Origin: Actinomadura harenae
Lineage (GTDB): Bacteria; Actinomycetota; Actinomycetes; Streptosporangiales; Streptosporangiaceae
Assembly (NCBI RefSeq): GCF_003696215.1
Contig: NZ_RFFG01000013.1
Coordinates: 1-64,000, forward strand
Direction: 5' to 3'
DNA length: 64,000 nt
Made by a program: the position numbers and the translations under genes. A model generated the notes under the pieces. That model was not told the DNA's origin, made no database searches, and was given only the letters and a program-made list of their open reading frames with translations. Of the stretch, positions 8,281-17,469 are shown piece after piece (the stretch's first letter is position 1; each line of letters begins with the position of its first letter).

Positions 8281-8967
8281 ATGACCGCCATGCGCCTGCT
8301 GATCATCGACGACGAAGAGCGCTTCTCGGCGACGCTGGCCCACGGCCTGCGCGCGGACGGCTACGCGGTCGATCTCGCGCACGACGGACGGCACGGCCTG
8401 GACCTGGCGCGGACGCACCCCTACGCGGCGATCGTCCTGGACATCATGCTGCCGGGCCTCAACGGCTACGCGGTGTGCGCGGAGCTGCGCCGCGCGGGCT
8501 CGACGGTCCCGATCCTCATGCTGACCGCCAAGAACGGCGAGTACGACGAGGCGGAGGCGCTCGACACCGGCGCGGACGACTACATCTCCAAGCCGTTCTC
8601 CTACGTCGTGCTCGTCGCGCGGCTGCGCGCGCTGATCCGGCGGGGCGGCGCCGTCCGGCGGTCGGTGCTGACGGTCGGCGACCTGCGGCTGGACCCGGCG
8701 ACCCGCCGCTGCCGCCGGGGCGACACCGAGATCCGCCTCACCGCCAAGCAGTTCGCGATCCTGGAGTGCCTGGCGCGGCGGGCCGAGCAGGTGGTCACCA
8801 AGACCGAGATCCTCGACGAGGCCTGGGACGAGCGGTACGAGGGCGACGTCAACGTCGTCGAGGTCCACGTCCGCGCCCTGCGCCGCAAGCTCGACGTTCC
8901 GTTCGGGCGCGCCTCGATCCAGACCGTCCGGGGCGCCGGCTACCGCCTGATGCCCGCCGATGCGTAG
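8281..8967 (+). CDS. OmpR-family response regulator
   Basis: 228 residues. Receiver domain 4-115: acidic pocket IIDDEE, phospho-acceptor Asp in IVLDIMLPG, Thr in LMLTAKNG and Lys in YISKPFS. It is followed by a winged-helix Trans_reg_C domain (130-224; LTAKQFAILECLARR ... VNVVEVHVRALRRKL ... GAGYRLM). ATG 8281 or ATG 8290 may be used. The 3' end overlaps the sensor kinase by 8 bp, forming a two-gene operon, and the CTGAA array upstream suggests autoregulation. Confidence 0.9.
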   Translation: MTAMRLLIIDDEERFSATLAHGLRADGYAVDLAHDGRHGLDLARTHPYAAIVLDIMLPGLNGYAVCAELRRAGSTVPILMLTAKNGEYDEAEALDTGADDYISKPFSYVVLVARLRALIRRGGAVRRSVLTVGDLRLDPATRRCRRGDTEIRLTAKQFAILECLARRAEQVVTKTEILDEAWDERYEGDVNVVEVHVRALRRKLDVPFGRASIQTVRGAGYRLMPADA

Positions 8968-10432
8968 GCCGGCCTCCGTCCGGGCGCGGTCCGCGCTCGC
9001 CGCCGCGCTGGCGACCGCGCTGGTCCTCGGGCTGGGCGGCTGGTGGCTGCGGGCGGACACCCAGGCCCGCTGGGACCGGAGCGCTCTGGAGACGGCGACG
9101 TCCGACGCGTTCGCGCTGACGTCCGCGCTGGAGGGCGGCGAACCCCTGGGGCCCGGAGTCTTCGTGCGCTCCGGCGGGCCCGTCGCGGTGGTCTTCGCGG
9201 ACGGCTCGTTCGCGGTCGCCGGACGCCCGTTCACCGAACTGGACGACCGGCCACTCGTCCCGCTGCCGCCCGCCACGGGCTGGACGGTCCGGCACGTCCG
9301 GTTCCCGGCGCGGGCCGTCGCCCCCCGCGCGGATTCGGACGGCCTCCGCGCGGACGCGGACGGGCTCCGGCACCGCGACGCGACGCTCGCCGTCGGCGTC
9401 ACCGGCGTGCTCTCGACCGACCGCGTCCGCGCCGTCACCGGGGTCGCCGGGAAGCCGCCGCAGCGGCTCACCGTCTACCGGCTCGCATCCCAGGAGTCGA
9501 CGGACCTGGCCGTCGCCACCCTCGACCGGTTCACCGCCTGGGGCTTCCCGGCGGCGATGCTGTTCGTGGGCGCGGTGGCCTGGGCGGTGACCGGCCGCGC
9601 GCTGCGTCCGGTGGACGCGATCCGCGCGAAGATGGACGTGATCGGCGCGAGCGGCTCCGGCCAGCGGGTGCCCGTCCCGGCCGGGAGCCTGGAGATCGCG
9701 CGGCTCGCGCGGTCGACCAACCGGACGCTCGACCGGCTCGAACACACCCTGGACCGGCAGCGGCGCTTCGTCGCCGACGCTTCGCACGAGCTGCGCAGCC
9801 CGCTGTCCGGTCTGCGGGGCACGCTGGAGATCGCCCTCGTCCACCCCGGCGAGGCCGACTGGCGTGCGGTGGTCGCGCAGGCGCTCGCCGACGCCGTCCG
9901 GCTCCAGGCCCTGACCGACGACCTGCTCCTCCTCGCCTCGGCTGAGCGGTCCCCGGACGGCGAGACGACCGACCTGGCCGACCTGGTCGAGGAGCAGGTC
10001 GCCGAACGCGCCTGCGCGGAAGCCGACCTCACCTTCACAGCCTCGGTGCGGGGCCCGGCCGTCGTCCGGGGTGGCGAGATCCGGCTGGGCCGCGTCCTGC
10101 GGAACCTGCTCGACAACGCCGCCCGGCACGCGCGCGCCGAGGTGCGCGTCACCGTCGGCGCGTCCGCCGGGCGCGCGACGCTGACGGTGGCCGACGACGG
10201 TCCGGGGGTCCCGGCGGCCGACCGCGAACGGATCTTCGACCGGTTCGTCCGGCTCGACGACGCCCGGGCCCGCGCGACCGGCGGAGCGGGCCTCGGCCTG
10301 ACGATCGTCCGCGACATCGTCACCGCCCTCGGCGGCACCGTCCACACCACTCCCGGGGCACCGGGGGCGTGTTTCGTGGTCAGCCTGCCCTTGCTCTTCG
10401 ATGCCTCCGGAGTTTCCGCAGGGCGGGGGTAA
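8960..10432 (+). CDS. sensor histidine kinase
   Basis: 490 residues. Transmembrane helix at about 10-30, an extracytoplasmic sensor loop of about 160 residues, a second helix near 195-217, then HAMP-like, HisKA and HATPase_c domains. Visible motifs: H-box DASHELRSPL (phospho-His), N-box RNLLDNAARHA, G1 ADDGPGVP and G2 GGAGLGLTIV. It phosphorylates the regulator encoded just upstream, with which its start overlaps. The signal sensed is unknown. It is convergent with a decayed methyltransferase gene beginning 6 bp after its stop. Confidence 0.9.
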   Translation: MRRPASVRARSALAAALATALVLGLGGWWLRADTQARWDRSALETATSDAFALTSALEGGEPLGPGVFVRSGGPVAVVFADGSFAVAGRPFTELDDRPLVPLPPATGWTVRHVRFPARAVAPRADSDGLRADADGLRHRDATLAVGVTGVLSTDRVRAVTGVAGKPPQRLTVYRLASQESTDLAVATLDRFTAWGFPAAMLFVGAVAWAVTGRALRPVDAIRAKMDVIGASGSGQRVPVPAGSLEIARLARSTNRTLDRLEHTLDRQRRFVADASHELRSPLSGLRGTLEIALVHPGEADWRAVVAQALADAVRLQALTDDLLLLASAERSPDGETTDLADLVEEQVAERACAEADLTFTASVRGPAVVRGGEIRLGRVLRNLLDNAARHARAEVRVTVGASAGRATLTVADDGPGVPAADRERIFDRFVRLDDARARATGGAGLGLTIVRDIVTALGGTVHTTPGAPGACFVVSLPLLFDASGVSAGRG

Positions 10433-10438
10433 AGGGCG

Positions 10439-10885
10439 TCAGGCGCGGCAGGGGATCTCGCCGTTCTGGGCGCAGAAGGCGCCGTCGGGCGCGGTGGCCC
10501 ATTCCTGCCGGCCCTGGTGGATGCGCTCAAGGTCGTCGCGTGTGGCGTGGCTGTTCGCGACGGCCTGGTCGGCGACGCTGGACTTGACCATGCGGCCGCC
10601 CCACGTGCCGCTCCACCAGGCGCGCTCCTCCGGCGTGGCGAAGGCCCACACGCGCCGCATCTCCGACGGCGCGCGGACCGGGTCGGCGATGTGCTGGAGG
10701 ACCTGGTGCGCGTGGGCGATGTCGAACGTGTCGTCCGAGACGTCCAGGGCGTGGACGTCGGCGACGCGAACTCGATGTTGTTCAGGTCGCCCTCGGCGGC
10801 GTGGGCGCGGGCCTGTTCCAGGCCGCCTTCGGCGGCGCCCACGCCCACGCCGCGGCCGGGGGCGAGGGCACGGTGGGCGCACGCG
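10439..10885 (-). pseudogene. class I SAM-dependent methyltransferase, decayed
   Basis: The last part reads VADVHALDVSDDTFDIAHAHQVLQHIADPV, then EMRRV joined directly to FATPEERAWW...GEIPCRA. Relatives of this family have roughly 60-70 residues between those two blocks, so an internal deletion is likely. The upstream block EGGLEQARAHAAEGDLNNIEF is in another frame, showing a frameshift near 10780. The glycine-rich SAM-binding start is missing. The gene is non-functional. Confidence 0.65.
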
Positions 10886-10974
10886 ATGCGGCTACCAAGC
10901 TGGGCACCGCGTGCGCCCGTGGGCGAGGTGTCGTGTTGAGGAAACCAGCCCCGCGTGCAGGAGAGGGCTTGTGT

Positions 10975-11444
10975 CCGGCGAGGCCGAACTTCCACGGCTG
11001 CTACTCCCTCGGCGATGACCGGCTCTGGGGCGTCAACCGGCAGCGCAAAGGCGGCGTGAACACCCTCAAGGCGTTGAAGACGATCCGGGCCGCCCGCCCC
11101 GACGGCGCCCCGATCTAGGTGATCCTGGCAACCTGTCCTCCAACAAGACCTCCGCCATCCGCTCCTGGTCACGCATGAACAAGGTCGAGCTGTGCTTCAC
11201 CCGGACCAGCGCGTCCTGGGCCTACCCGATCGAGGCTCAATTCGGGCCACTGCGCACCTTCGTGATGGGCAACTCCGACCACCCCAACCACACCGTCCTG
11301 GCCCGCAAGCTCCAGGAATACCTGCGGTGGCGCAACGCCAACGCCCGCCACCCCGACGTGCTGACCGCCCAACGCCGCGAACACGCCCGCATCCGCAGCC
11401 AACGCCAGCAACGCTGGGGACGCCCACACCCCAAAGCAGCATGA
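10975..11444 (+). pseudogene. IS630-family transposase relic (C-terminal half)
   Basis: Reads YSLGDDRLWGVNRQRKGG...RAARPDGAPI, then an in-frame TAG at 11116-11118. In a second frame it continues NKVELCFTRTSASWAYPIEAQFGPLRTF to WGRPHPKAA and TGA at 11444. The conserved CFTPTSASWANPIE block with the final catalytic Glu of IS630 transposases is recognisable. The N-terminal half is absent and a frameshift plus nonsense codon split the rest. It abuts the methyltransferase relic, suggesting that insertion and later deletion shaped this junction. Confidence 0.7.
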
Positions 11445-11522
11445 CCAAACACGGCGAACGTATGTGGTCAGCGCACTAGGCAATGTCCCTCACCTGGGAC
11501 GCCTCGCTCCGAGTCGGTGCTG

Positions 11523-12110
11523 TTAGACGAGTCGAAAGCGGGCCCAGCCACCCCGGGTGAGGGGGAGTACTTGGTCGAGGACCATCTCCCGAGCCGCCGG
11601 GCCGATGCGTGCGCCGGACGTCCGGCGTTCGAACTGGTCGATCACTGGGGCCGGTTGGGTCGCCGTACGCAGCGCCCGCCAGAGCAGGCGGGTCTGCTCC
11701 GTCAGTACCGCGTGCAGGGCAGGCCCGACTTCGGGCTCGAACCAGCGGACGGCAAGCCTGCCCGCGCGGAAGTGTTCGCCATGCTCGTCCTCGTAGAGGT
11801 CGGACCGCAGGAGCTGGACGATCGCTTGGAGTGGTTCCGGCGAGCGGGGCTCGACCCCGTCGGTCAACTCGGCGGTCTCGGGAAGCGACGCCCGCGCCGG
11901 GAGCGGGATGAAGGCCTGGCGGCCGCCGCATTCCATCGCCTGCCGGACGGTGCGATGCAGGTGGACCTGATGGAGCCCGACAGGGCCAGGATGGCTGCAC
12001 ATCCACCCAGCACCGGGAAGCGCTCGGTCGACGCCGGCGTCCAGGAGCTCCTCATCCGGCGGAAGAAGCCACAGGTCGGTGGACTTGGTGCGGGAACCGG
12101 GCAGCGGCAT
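11523..12110 (-). CDS. hypothetical protein
   Basis: 195 residues with normal codon bias (PLPGSRTKSTDLWLLPPDEELLDAG at the start; RLAVRWFEPEVGPALHAVL in the middle). No domain is recognised. There is no signal peptide or membrane segment, so it is probably cytoplasmic. ATG 12110 is preferred over ATG 12176, which overlaps the previous stop as ATGA, because the codons between them are not typical coding sequence and CAGGGTG precedes 12110. It follows the beta-propeller-like gene by 62 bp on the same strand and probably shares its transcript. Confidence 0.6.
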   Translation of the reverse strand: MPLPGSRTKSTDLWLLPPDEELLDAGVDRALPGAGWMCSHPGPVGLHQVHLHRTVRQAMECGGRQAFIPLPARASLPETAELTDGVEPRSPEPLQAIVQLLRSDLYEDEHGEHFRAGRLAVRWFEPEVGPALHAVLTEQTRLLWRALRTATQPAPVIDQFERRTSGARIGPAAREMVLDQVLPLTRGGWARFRLV

Positions 12111-12172
12111 TATCGGACACCCTGGGACGGACGGAACATGACTACGATTGGGCAGCGCTCGAATCGGTGTCG

Positions 12173-13405
12173 TCATTCCGCTTGCAGAACCGGATTGCCG
12201 TGCAGCCCTCCGTCGGCGCACGGCCAGGGCCCATCGTCCATGGTGCTCAGCCCTGTGTCTGACACCAGCAGCAGCTCGTCGTCCAGAGCGAACGCGACCT
12301 GTCCGCGTTCGAGTAGGACGGTGCGGCTCATGACCTTGCGGCGGTCGTCCGGGGATGCGAGCAGCTCCCGTGCCTGAAGCTCTGGTGTGACGGCCAGGAG
12401 CTGGCCGTCACGCCAGAAGACCGCAGTGCCCTCGCGGTCCAGGACCGGGTAGGACGTGTAGTAGCCCGGCAGGTGTGGGCCCTCGCGGGTGGTGCCGTCC
12501 GGTTCGAGGGCGACGAAATGAGACCGCGAAGGCGTCACGTTCTCGAACTCCGGTCCGCAGATGCGCCCCTTGCTGTCGACAAGCGGCATCGTGTGCGTGG
12601 GCCACCGGCGGACGATCGTGCCGTCCGCGTCGTAGTGGCTGGTGGAGAACGCCCCGTAGCCTTGCGAGCCGACCAGGAACTGACCAGGCCCCAGGATCGC
12701 CTTGTGCTCGGTTGGCCCCGGTGGCGTGGCCGCGACCAGGCGCCCGTCCCTGGAATCGAGGAAGAAGGTGACGGCGATGCCGCTGGGGTCGTCTTCGAAC
12801 GTGGCCGCCACCCGATCTCCCGTGACCATAATCGGTGTCCGGCGGTGAGCCCGGATGGAGGTCGGCGCCCAGGACCGCTTCGGCCGAACCTCCCAACCGG
12901 TATCGACGCCGGCTTCGACGACCCCCGGGTAAGAGATCTTGTCCAGAGCGGTCGGGGTAGACCAGCAGATTCCGCCGTCGTTGTTGTGAAGCGCGATCCG
13001 GGGTGCGCGGCCGGCCAGGGCCAGTCGTCCGCGCCCCACCCGGAGCCAGGCAGTGATGACCCGCTGCCCGAGCACCGCGAACGCGCAGAGCCGCTCGCTT
13101 CGCTCGTGTACGGGTGCGATCGTCTGGACCAGGGTGCCGGATGCGTCGATCTCGCAGACCACGTCACGGCCGGACGTTCGATGGGCGATCCAGACGTTCC
13201 CGGTGTCGCTGCTGACTCGCGGGGGGCCGGGATGGCCCTCGAACTCCCGCTGCCAGAGAACCTGTCCGGAGACATCCAGCGCGGTGAGCATCGTCCCCAG
13301 GAGATCGCGGCCGCGATAGCTGGCCACGTAGAGCGGGCCGGACGGGTCATGCGCCGCCAAGCCCCACACCTGTCCGGGCATCGGTACTGTCCGCAGCGAG
13401 ACCAC
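12173..13405 (-). CDS. PQQ-like beta-propeller protein, unknown function
   Basis: 410 residues from GTG 13405, which has GGAGG 6 bp upstream; the open frame extends to 13585 without coding character. Several blade-like segments are seen (QVWGLAAHDPSGPLYVAS, TALDVSGQVLWQREF, CEIDASGTLVQTI, FFLDSRDGRLVAATPP, LDREGTAVFWRDGQLLAV), typical of PQQ/WD40-like propellers. No signal peptide is visible, so it is likely cytoplasmic. Function unknown; it pairs with the hypothetical gene downstream. Confidence 0.65.
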   Translation of the reverse strand: MVSLRTVPMPGQVWGLAAHDPSGPLYVASYRGRDLLGTMLTALDVSGQVLWQREFEGHPGPPRVSSDTGNVWIAHRTSGRDVVCEIDASGTLVQTIAPVHERSERLCAFAVLGQRVITAWLRVGRGRLALAGRAPRIALHNNDGGICWSTPTALDKISYPGVVEAGVDTGWEVRPKRSWAPTSIRAHRRTPIMVTGDRVAATFEDDPSGIAVTFFLDSRDGRLVAATPPGPTEHKAILGPGQFLVGSQGYGAFSTSHYDADGTIVRRWPTHTMPLVDSKGRICGPEFENVTPSRSHFVALEPDGTTREGPHLPGYYTSYPVLDREGTAVFWRDGQLLAVTPELQARELLASPDDRRKVMSRTVLLERGQVAFALDDELLLVSDTGLSTMDDGPWPCADGGLHGNPVLQAE

Positions 13406-13577
13406 GCACGTCCTCCAAAGGTCAGCGATGCGGCCCACACCTCGACTCGTGGACGGTGAGCGCCGATTCGACCGCACCCCGGCGTAGGCTAACGCCCCCC
13501 ATGCCCTCAAGAATCCATCGTCAAATGAAGACATCGCGACCTTGGTCCCTGCGGGCCCCATTCCCCTCAAAACCCTC

Positions 13578-13623
13578 TTCAACAACCAGGCGGATTCAAC
13601 AACCTCGGAGACCCTTTGTTGAG
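13578..13623. repeat. TTCAACAACC direct repeat with inverted copy
   Basis: TTCAACAACC at 13578-13587 and 13595-13604, then the inverted form TTTGTTGAG at 13615-13623, immediately before the recombinase gene at 13636. Short direct and inverted repeats just upstream of a resolvase gene may be recombination subsites or its operator. The role is inferred. Confidence 0.35.
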
Positions 13624-13635
13624 AGAAACGAGGCT

Positions 13636-14309
13636 GTGACGCCCCCTCTGGAGCTGCCCGCCGATCTCCTCGGCGCCTTCCCCACGGCCCGGTCGGAGAT
13701 CCGCATCGGCTACACCCGAGTATCGGCTCGCGGCCGGAACCTCGAACGGCAGATCGACGCCCTCAAGGAGGCTGGTTGCCGCCGGATCTTCGCCGACAAG
13801 AAGTCCGGTAAGACCGCGCTGCGCCCCGGACTCCAGGCCTGCCACGCCTTCCTCGCCGAAGGCGACCCCTCGTCGTCAGCCTCGACCGGTACGGCCGCAC
13901 CATGAAGGACCTCATCGCCATGGTCGCCGACCTCCAACGCCGCCTGATCGGCTTCACTTCCCTGCTCGAGAGACTCGACACCACCACGCCCGGCGGACGG
14001 CTCATCTTCCATGTCTTCGCCGCCCTCGCCGAGTTCGTCCGTGAACTCATCGTCATCGGCACCCACGAAGGACTCGCCGCCGCCCGAGCCCGCGGCCGCG
14101 GCCGCACCGGCGGACGCCCAACCGTCGTCGACGCCGAACCCCTCAAAGCCGCCCGCGACCTCCTCCCCGCCCCTGAACGCTCTGTCACCTCCATCGCCCG
14201 CCTCCTGGGCGTCTCCGTCGGCACCCTCTACAACCACATCCCCGACCTCCAAGAACTCCGCGCCGCCGGAGCCGAAGCAGCAGCCCTCACCCAAGGTGCC
14301 ACTCGATGA
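13636..14309 (+). pseudogene. serine recombinase (resolvase/invertase), frameshifted
   Basis: GTG 13636 starts a resolvase N-domain (IGYTRVSARGRNLERQIDALKEAG, with the catalytic Ser in TRVSA; then ADKKSGKTALRPGLQACHAFLAEGD). Near 13865 the frame breaks. The next frame continues LDRYGRTMKDLIAMVADL...TPGGRLIFHVFAALAEF and a C-terminal helix-turn-helix (SVTSIARLLGVSVGTLYNH). One or two bases appear lost in GGCGACCCCTCGTC. Apart from this it is full length. Its stop overlaps the ATG of the next gene (ATGA at 14306). Confidence 0.8.
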
Positions 14310-15307
14310 ACCTCGACGCCGTGAAGGCCCTGTGGGCGGACCACATGAACGAGCCCTTCCCCGACGGGCTCCGCTGGATCGACGCGCCCAGCGGAGAGTC
14401 GATCGCAGCTCTGGACTCCTACATCGCCGGCTGCGTCACCACCTACCTGTCCAACCAGGGCGAACTGGACCCCCAACGCCGGCAGGTCCTCAACGATCGC
14501 GCGGCGGACCTCACCGCCGCTCTCCCCTTGGTGCCTGAAGACGACGTTCCGTACGCCACCCGGCTGATCCAGATCGCCGAGCTGGTCACAAGCCGACCCG
14601 AGCCCGCATCAGGCCCCGCTTCCTGGCCCTCATCCGATCTCGGAGAGGCTGCACCGACGTCGAATTCCCAAGGCCTGCGTGCAGCTGCGGAGATTCGCGA
14701 CTACCTCGTCGACCAGCTCAACCTGACGCTGCGCAGACCCGAAATGTACGGCGGCGAGACGGCCATCCGCCTCGTCCTCGACCATCTCGAGTACGCCGAG
14801 CACAGGGACAGAGCCGGTCTTCCTAGCTTGCTCGAAGAACGCGGGGCCTGGACGCCCCGGGGCGTGACCGGCGCCTTCGCACAGGTGATCCCCGGCGACT
14901 ACGAGTCAGGCATCGCGTCGGTCTACGCCGAGTACGCCCAAGCACGCGGCTGGCTGAAGATCGACCGGGCGCTGACCGCTGCGGAGTACTCGGCCCTCGC
15001 GACCGAATACCGCCGGTGGACGGCGCAAGATCGAAGCCTGACCGATGTCCTGGAGACCTTCGGTCCACCTTCGATCCTCTTCGGCGGAACCAACCCGCTC
15101 TACGGCAAAACCCTGAGCTACACCAGCGGAGCCCCGACCGACCCGGTCGTCTCCTTCCACCTCTGGAACGGCACCGAACCCGACGCCGAATCCACCTGGC
15201 CACCCCTCTACAACGAGCCCGTCCTACTCGTCGCCCGCTCCACCACCCAGACTTTCGAAACGAGCCTCGCCTTCACCCCAGAAGGCACGCGCCGTCGTCC
15301 GTCTTAA
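14306..15307 (+). CDS. hypothetical protein coupled to the recombinase
   Basis: 333 residues, starting in an ATGA overlap with the recombinase stop. No family is recognised. It is soluble and acidic, without signal peptide or membrane helices. The middle (residues 125-175, EIRDYLVDQLNLTLRRPEMYGGETAIRLVLDHLEY) looks helical, and a Trp/Tyr-rich C-terminal domain follows. The overlap suggests it belonged to the same mobile unit. The long open frame with normal codon bias argues it is still intact although its partner is broken. Confidence 0.6.
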   Translation: MNLDAVKALWADHMNEPFPDGLRWIDAPSGESIAALDSYIAGCVTTYLSNQGELDPQRRQVLNDRAADLTAALPLVPEDDVPYATRLIQIAELVTSRPEPASGPASWPSSDLGEAAPTSNSQGLRAAAEIRDYLVDQLNLTLRRPEMYGGETAIRLVLDHLEYAEHRDRAGLPSLLEERGAWTPRGVTGAFAQVIPGDYESGIASVYAEYAQARGWLKIDRALTAAEYSALATEYRRWTAQDRSLTDVLETFGPPSILFGGTNPLYGKTLSYTSGAPTDPVVSFHLWNGTEPDAESTWPPLYNEPVLLVARSTTQTFETSLAFTPEGTRRRPS

Positions 15308-15415
15308 CTGCCGAGCGCGGAAAGGACTGCCGTCAGCTCCCAGGGCGTCCACCCGATACCCAGACGTCTGCGCTGACCAGGGCTAACTCAACCCCTTGTA
15401 CGTGATTGCACGAGT

Positions 15416-15922
15416 CTTACCGACACCCCGGCCCCGGTCAGCGACCTGCAGCCCTACATCAACGCCGCCGCCCAGCCACTGCCCGCGCTGGTGTTCTACC
15501 TCGCCGGGGCACTGCACGCCTCCGACCTGGCCCGGCAGGCACTCACGACCGGCGACGTGGTCGCCGACCGGTACATCGCCTCGGTCATCGCGAACCACTC
15601 CGCTGCCCACGGCCTGGACAACCAGACCACCGCCACGGCGATCGCCCCGTACACCGCATACCTCACGGCCCCGGACCTGACCGCCTACCTCCACACCGAC
15701 CCGGCGGAACTCGCCGCGCGGATGCGCGACAAGCCCGACCAGACCCAAAGCGACCGAGACCTCATCGCCGACCAGCGGCTCCTGGACCGGCTGTGCGACC
15801 ACTACGACCAGATCGCCGCGACCGACCCGACCGCCTACCACCTGCACACCGACGGACGCACCCCGGACAAGCTCACCGACCACATCACCGCCCTGGCCTC
15901 CGCCATCACCAAAGCCGCCTGA
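15416..15922 (+). pseudogene. dTMP kinase-like protein, N-terminally truncated
   Basis: From about 15416 the frame reads LTDTPAPVSDLQPYINAAAQPL...LHASDLARQALTTGDVVADRYIASVIANH. It continues DLTAYLHTDPAELAARMRDK and SDRDLIADQRLLDRL, matching the second part of thymidylate kinase-like proteins (the DRY motif is DRYIAS). The N-terminal P-loop (GxxGxGKS) is missing. A GTG at 15491 opens a 143-codon frame but cannot give an active kinase. The Nudix gene downstream may have been its partner. Confidence 0.6.
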
Positions 15923-16027
15923 CCAGCACCCGGGAACGCCTCGCGTCGTTCCCGGGAAACCACAGGCAGACCCGGCGGTCTGGATACTGTGGCCCCTTGA
16001 GGCCACCACCGACCGCCGGGAGCGAAC

Positions 16028-16486
16028 ATGGCCCGCACCGAGGACTACCGGCCAGGAGTCGGCGTCCACCTCGTCCTCACCGACCCCGACGGCCAGGTCC
16101 TGCTCCTCCAACGGGCCAACACCGGATTCGCCGACGGACACTGGTCGGTCCCCGGCGGCCGACTCGACCACGGAGAACCCCTCCCACACGCAGCCGCGCG
16201 CGAAGCCCTCGAAGAGGTCGGCATCCACATCGACCCCGACGACCTGGCCTTCAGCCACCTCTGCCACCACGCCGACCCGAACGGCCAACAACGCATCGGC
16301 GTCTTCTTCACCGCCAGCTGATGGAACGGCGACGTCGTCAACGCCGAACCCGACCGCTGCAGCGACCTCCAATGGGCGAAACCCGACGAGCTGCCCGGCA
16401 ACACCGTCGGCTACGTCCGCCAAGGCATCCGCGCCACCTTGACCAGCCCCGGCGACATCAGCCTCCACGGCTGGCGAGCCTCCTAA
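16028..16486 (+). pseudogene. Nudix hydrolase with in-frame TGA
   Basis: ATG 16028 opens VGVHLVLTDPDGQVLLLQRAN with a canonical Nudix box GGRLDHGEPLPHAAAREA-LEEVGI. The frame stops at TGA 16319-16321 after VFFTAS. It continues in the same frame for 54 codons (WNGDVVNAEPDRCSDLQWAKP...ISLHGWRAS) to TAA at 16486, with sequence typical of the Nudix C-terminus. One CGA to TGA change would explain this. The 97-residue product lacks the last third of the fold and is probably inactive; readthrough is possible but unproven. Confidence 0.7.
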
Positions 16487-16824
16487 TGGGAGCTGCCGGG
16501 TCGGGTGTCCCATTCTGCGAGCGCGGCCGGACCCGCCGCGCCACCGCGTGGTCGATGCTCGAACGCTGAGCTGTGTGGCGCAGATACTCCTCGGCCCCCT
16601 ACAGCAGTCCCGACCGCGAGTACTCGGTGATCATAGAGACGTGCGTCCCGGCCAGCCCGACGTGACTCCAGGAATCTACGTCGTTCCGCTTGGCCGCCCC
16701 GTGTCGTCCACGGCCAGGATGTGACCCGGTCACGAAACCTCCACCCGGCCCGAGGCAGACGAAGTCGTTGTCGCGCAGCGCGCAGTCGCCGCACGCCAGC
16801 GTCCCGATCACCGCCCGGCCCGGC

Positions 16825-17423
16825 GTGCATACCTTGTCGGAAGAGATATCGGAGCCGGTCCAGGCGTTTCGCCGTGATGCGGCGGTGTGGAGGGAGACCG
16901 CCTGGCGGCAAGCGCCCTTCAGCGCCGACTTCGACGACCGCGATGGGCCCTTGCCCGAGATCAACCGGGCGATGCTGTTGGACCGTCCGAGCGGCCTCGA
17001 CACTCTCGAGGGCCCTTGGCATTCCGGCGCGCGCGGCTATGAGCGAGCCGAGTACGCGCTCGACCTGGTGGTCTTCCGCCAGCTGGACGGCTACGGAGAG
17101 CGGGAGCGTTCACTGCCGTATCGGATCATTCACGGTGATCGGCGCTTCGCCGACCACGCGCGCTCCGGGCAGGGCATGCCGTGGCGCTGCTCTGCCCGAG
17201 CTCTTCTCATCGAGGCCGCCGCCGCGATCGAGGCTCTTGACGAGGCTGCAGTCCGCCGAGAACTCTCGATCGAGGAGATGGTACGTGGTGGCGTTTATAA
17301 GACGCGGCGGAGGATGACGAGGACAAGACATTCGCGCGCGCCGTGGACGACCTGCGATGGCTCGCGCGCTCCTACCGCAGCGTCGCCGCCTACGGCCACG
17401 ACCTGATCGTGATCCTGGACTGA
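16825..17423 (+). pseudogene. DUF1877 (YfbM-like) protein, frameshifted
   Basis: Starting around GTG 16825 the frame gives ISEPVQAFRRDAAVWRET...YALDLVVFRQLDGYGERE...AAAIEALDEAAVRRELSIEEM-VRGGVYK. Near 17305 the frame changes and continues AEDDEDKTFARAVDDLRWLA-RSYRSVAAYGHDLIVILD to TGA 17423. The end SYR..AAYGHDLIVILD and the ALDE..RR block are typical of DUF1877 proteins. A single indel breaks the gene. The N-terminus is atypical and may be replaced. 16490-16820 contains nothing I can identify. Confidence 0.55.
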
Positions 17424-17469
17424 TTGTGGACGGCCTGACATGGCGCGTCGAGCGCTGGGAAGGTAGGGC

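Noticed and set aside
9475..11172. 565-codon minus-strand frame
   Set aside because: Antisense to the histidine kinase and composed of Arg/Ser/Pro-rich translation typical of GC-rich shadow frames. Only the short block near 10780-10885 is real, as part of the methyltransferase relic.
16599..17003. minus-strand frame ending HVSMITEYSRSGLL
   Set aside because: Overlaps the DUF1877 relic on the plus strand and has no recognisable domain or start. Could be a gene remnant, but support is too weak.
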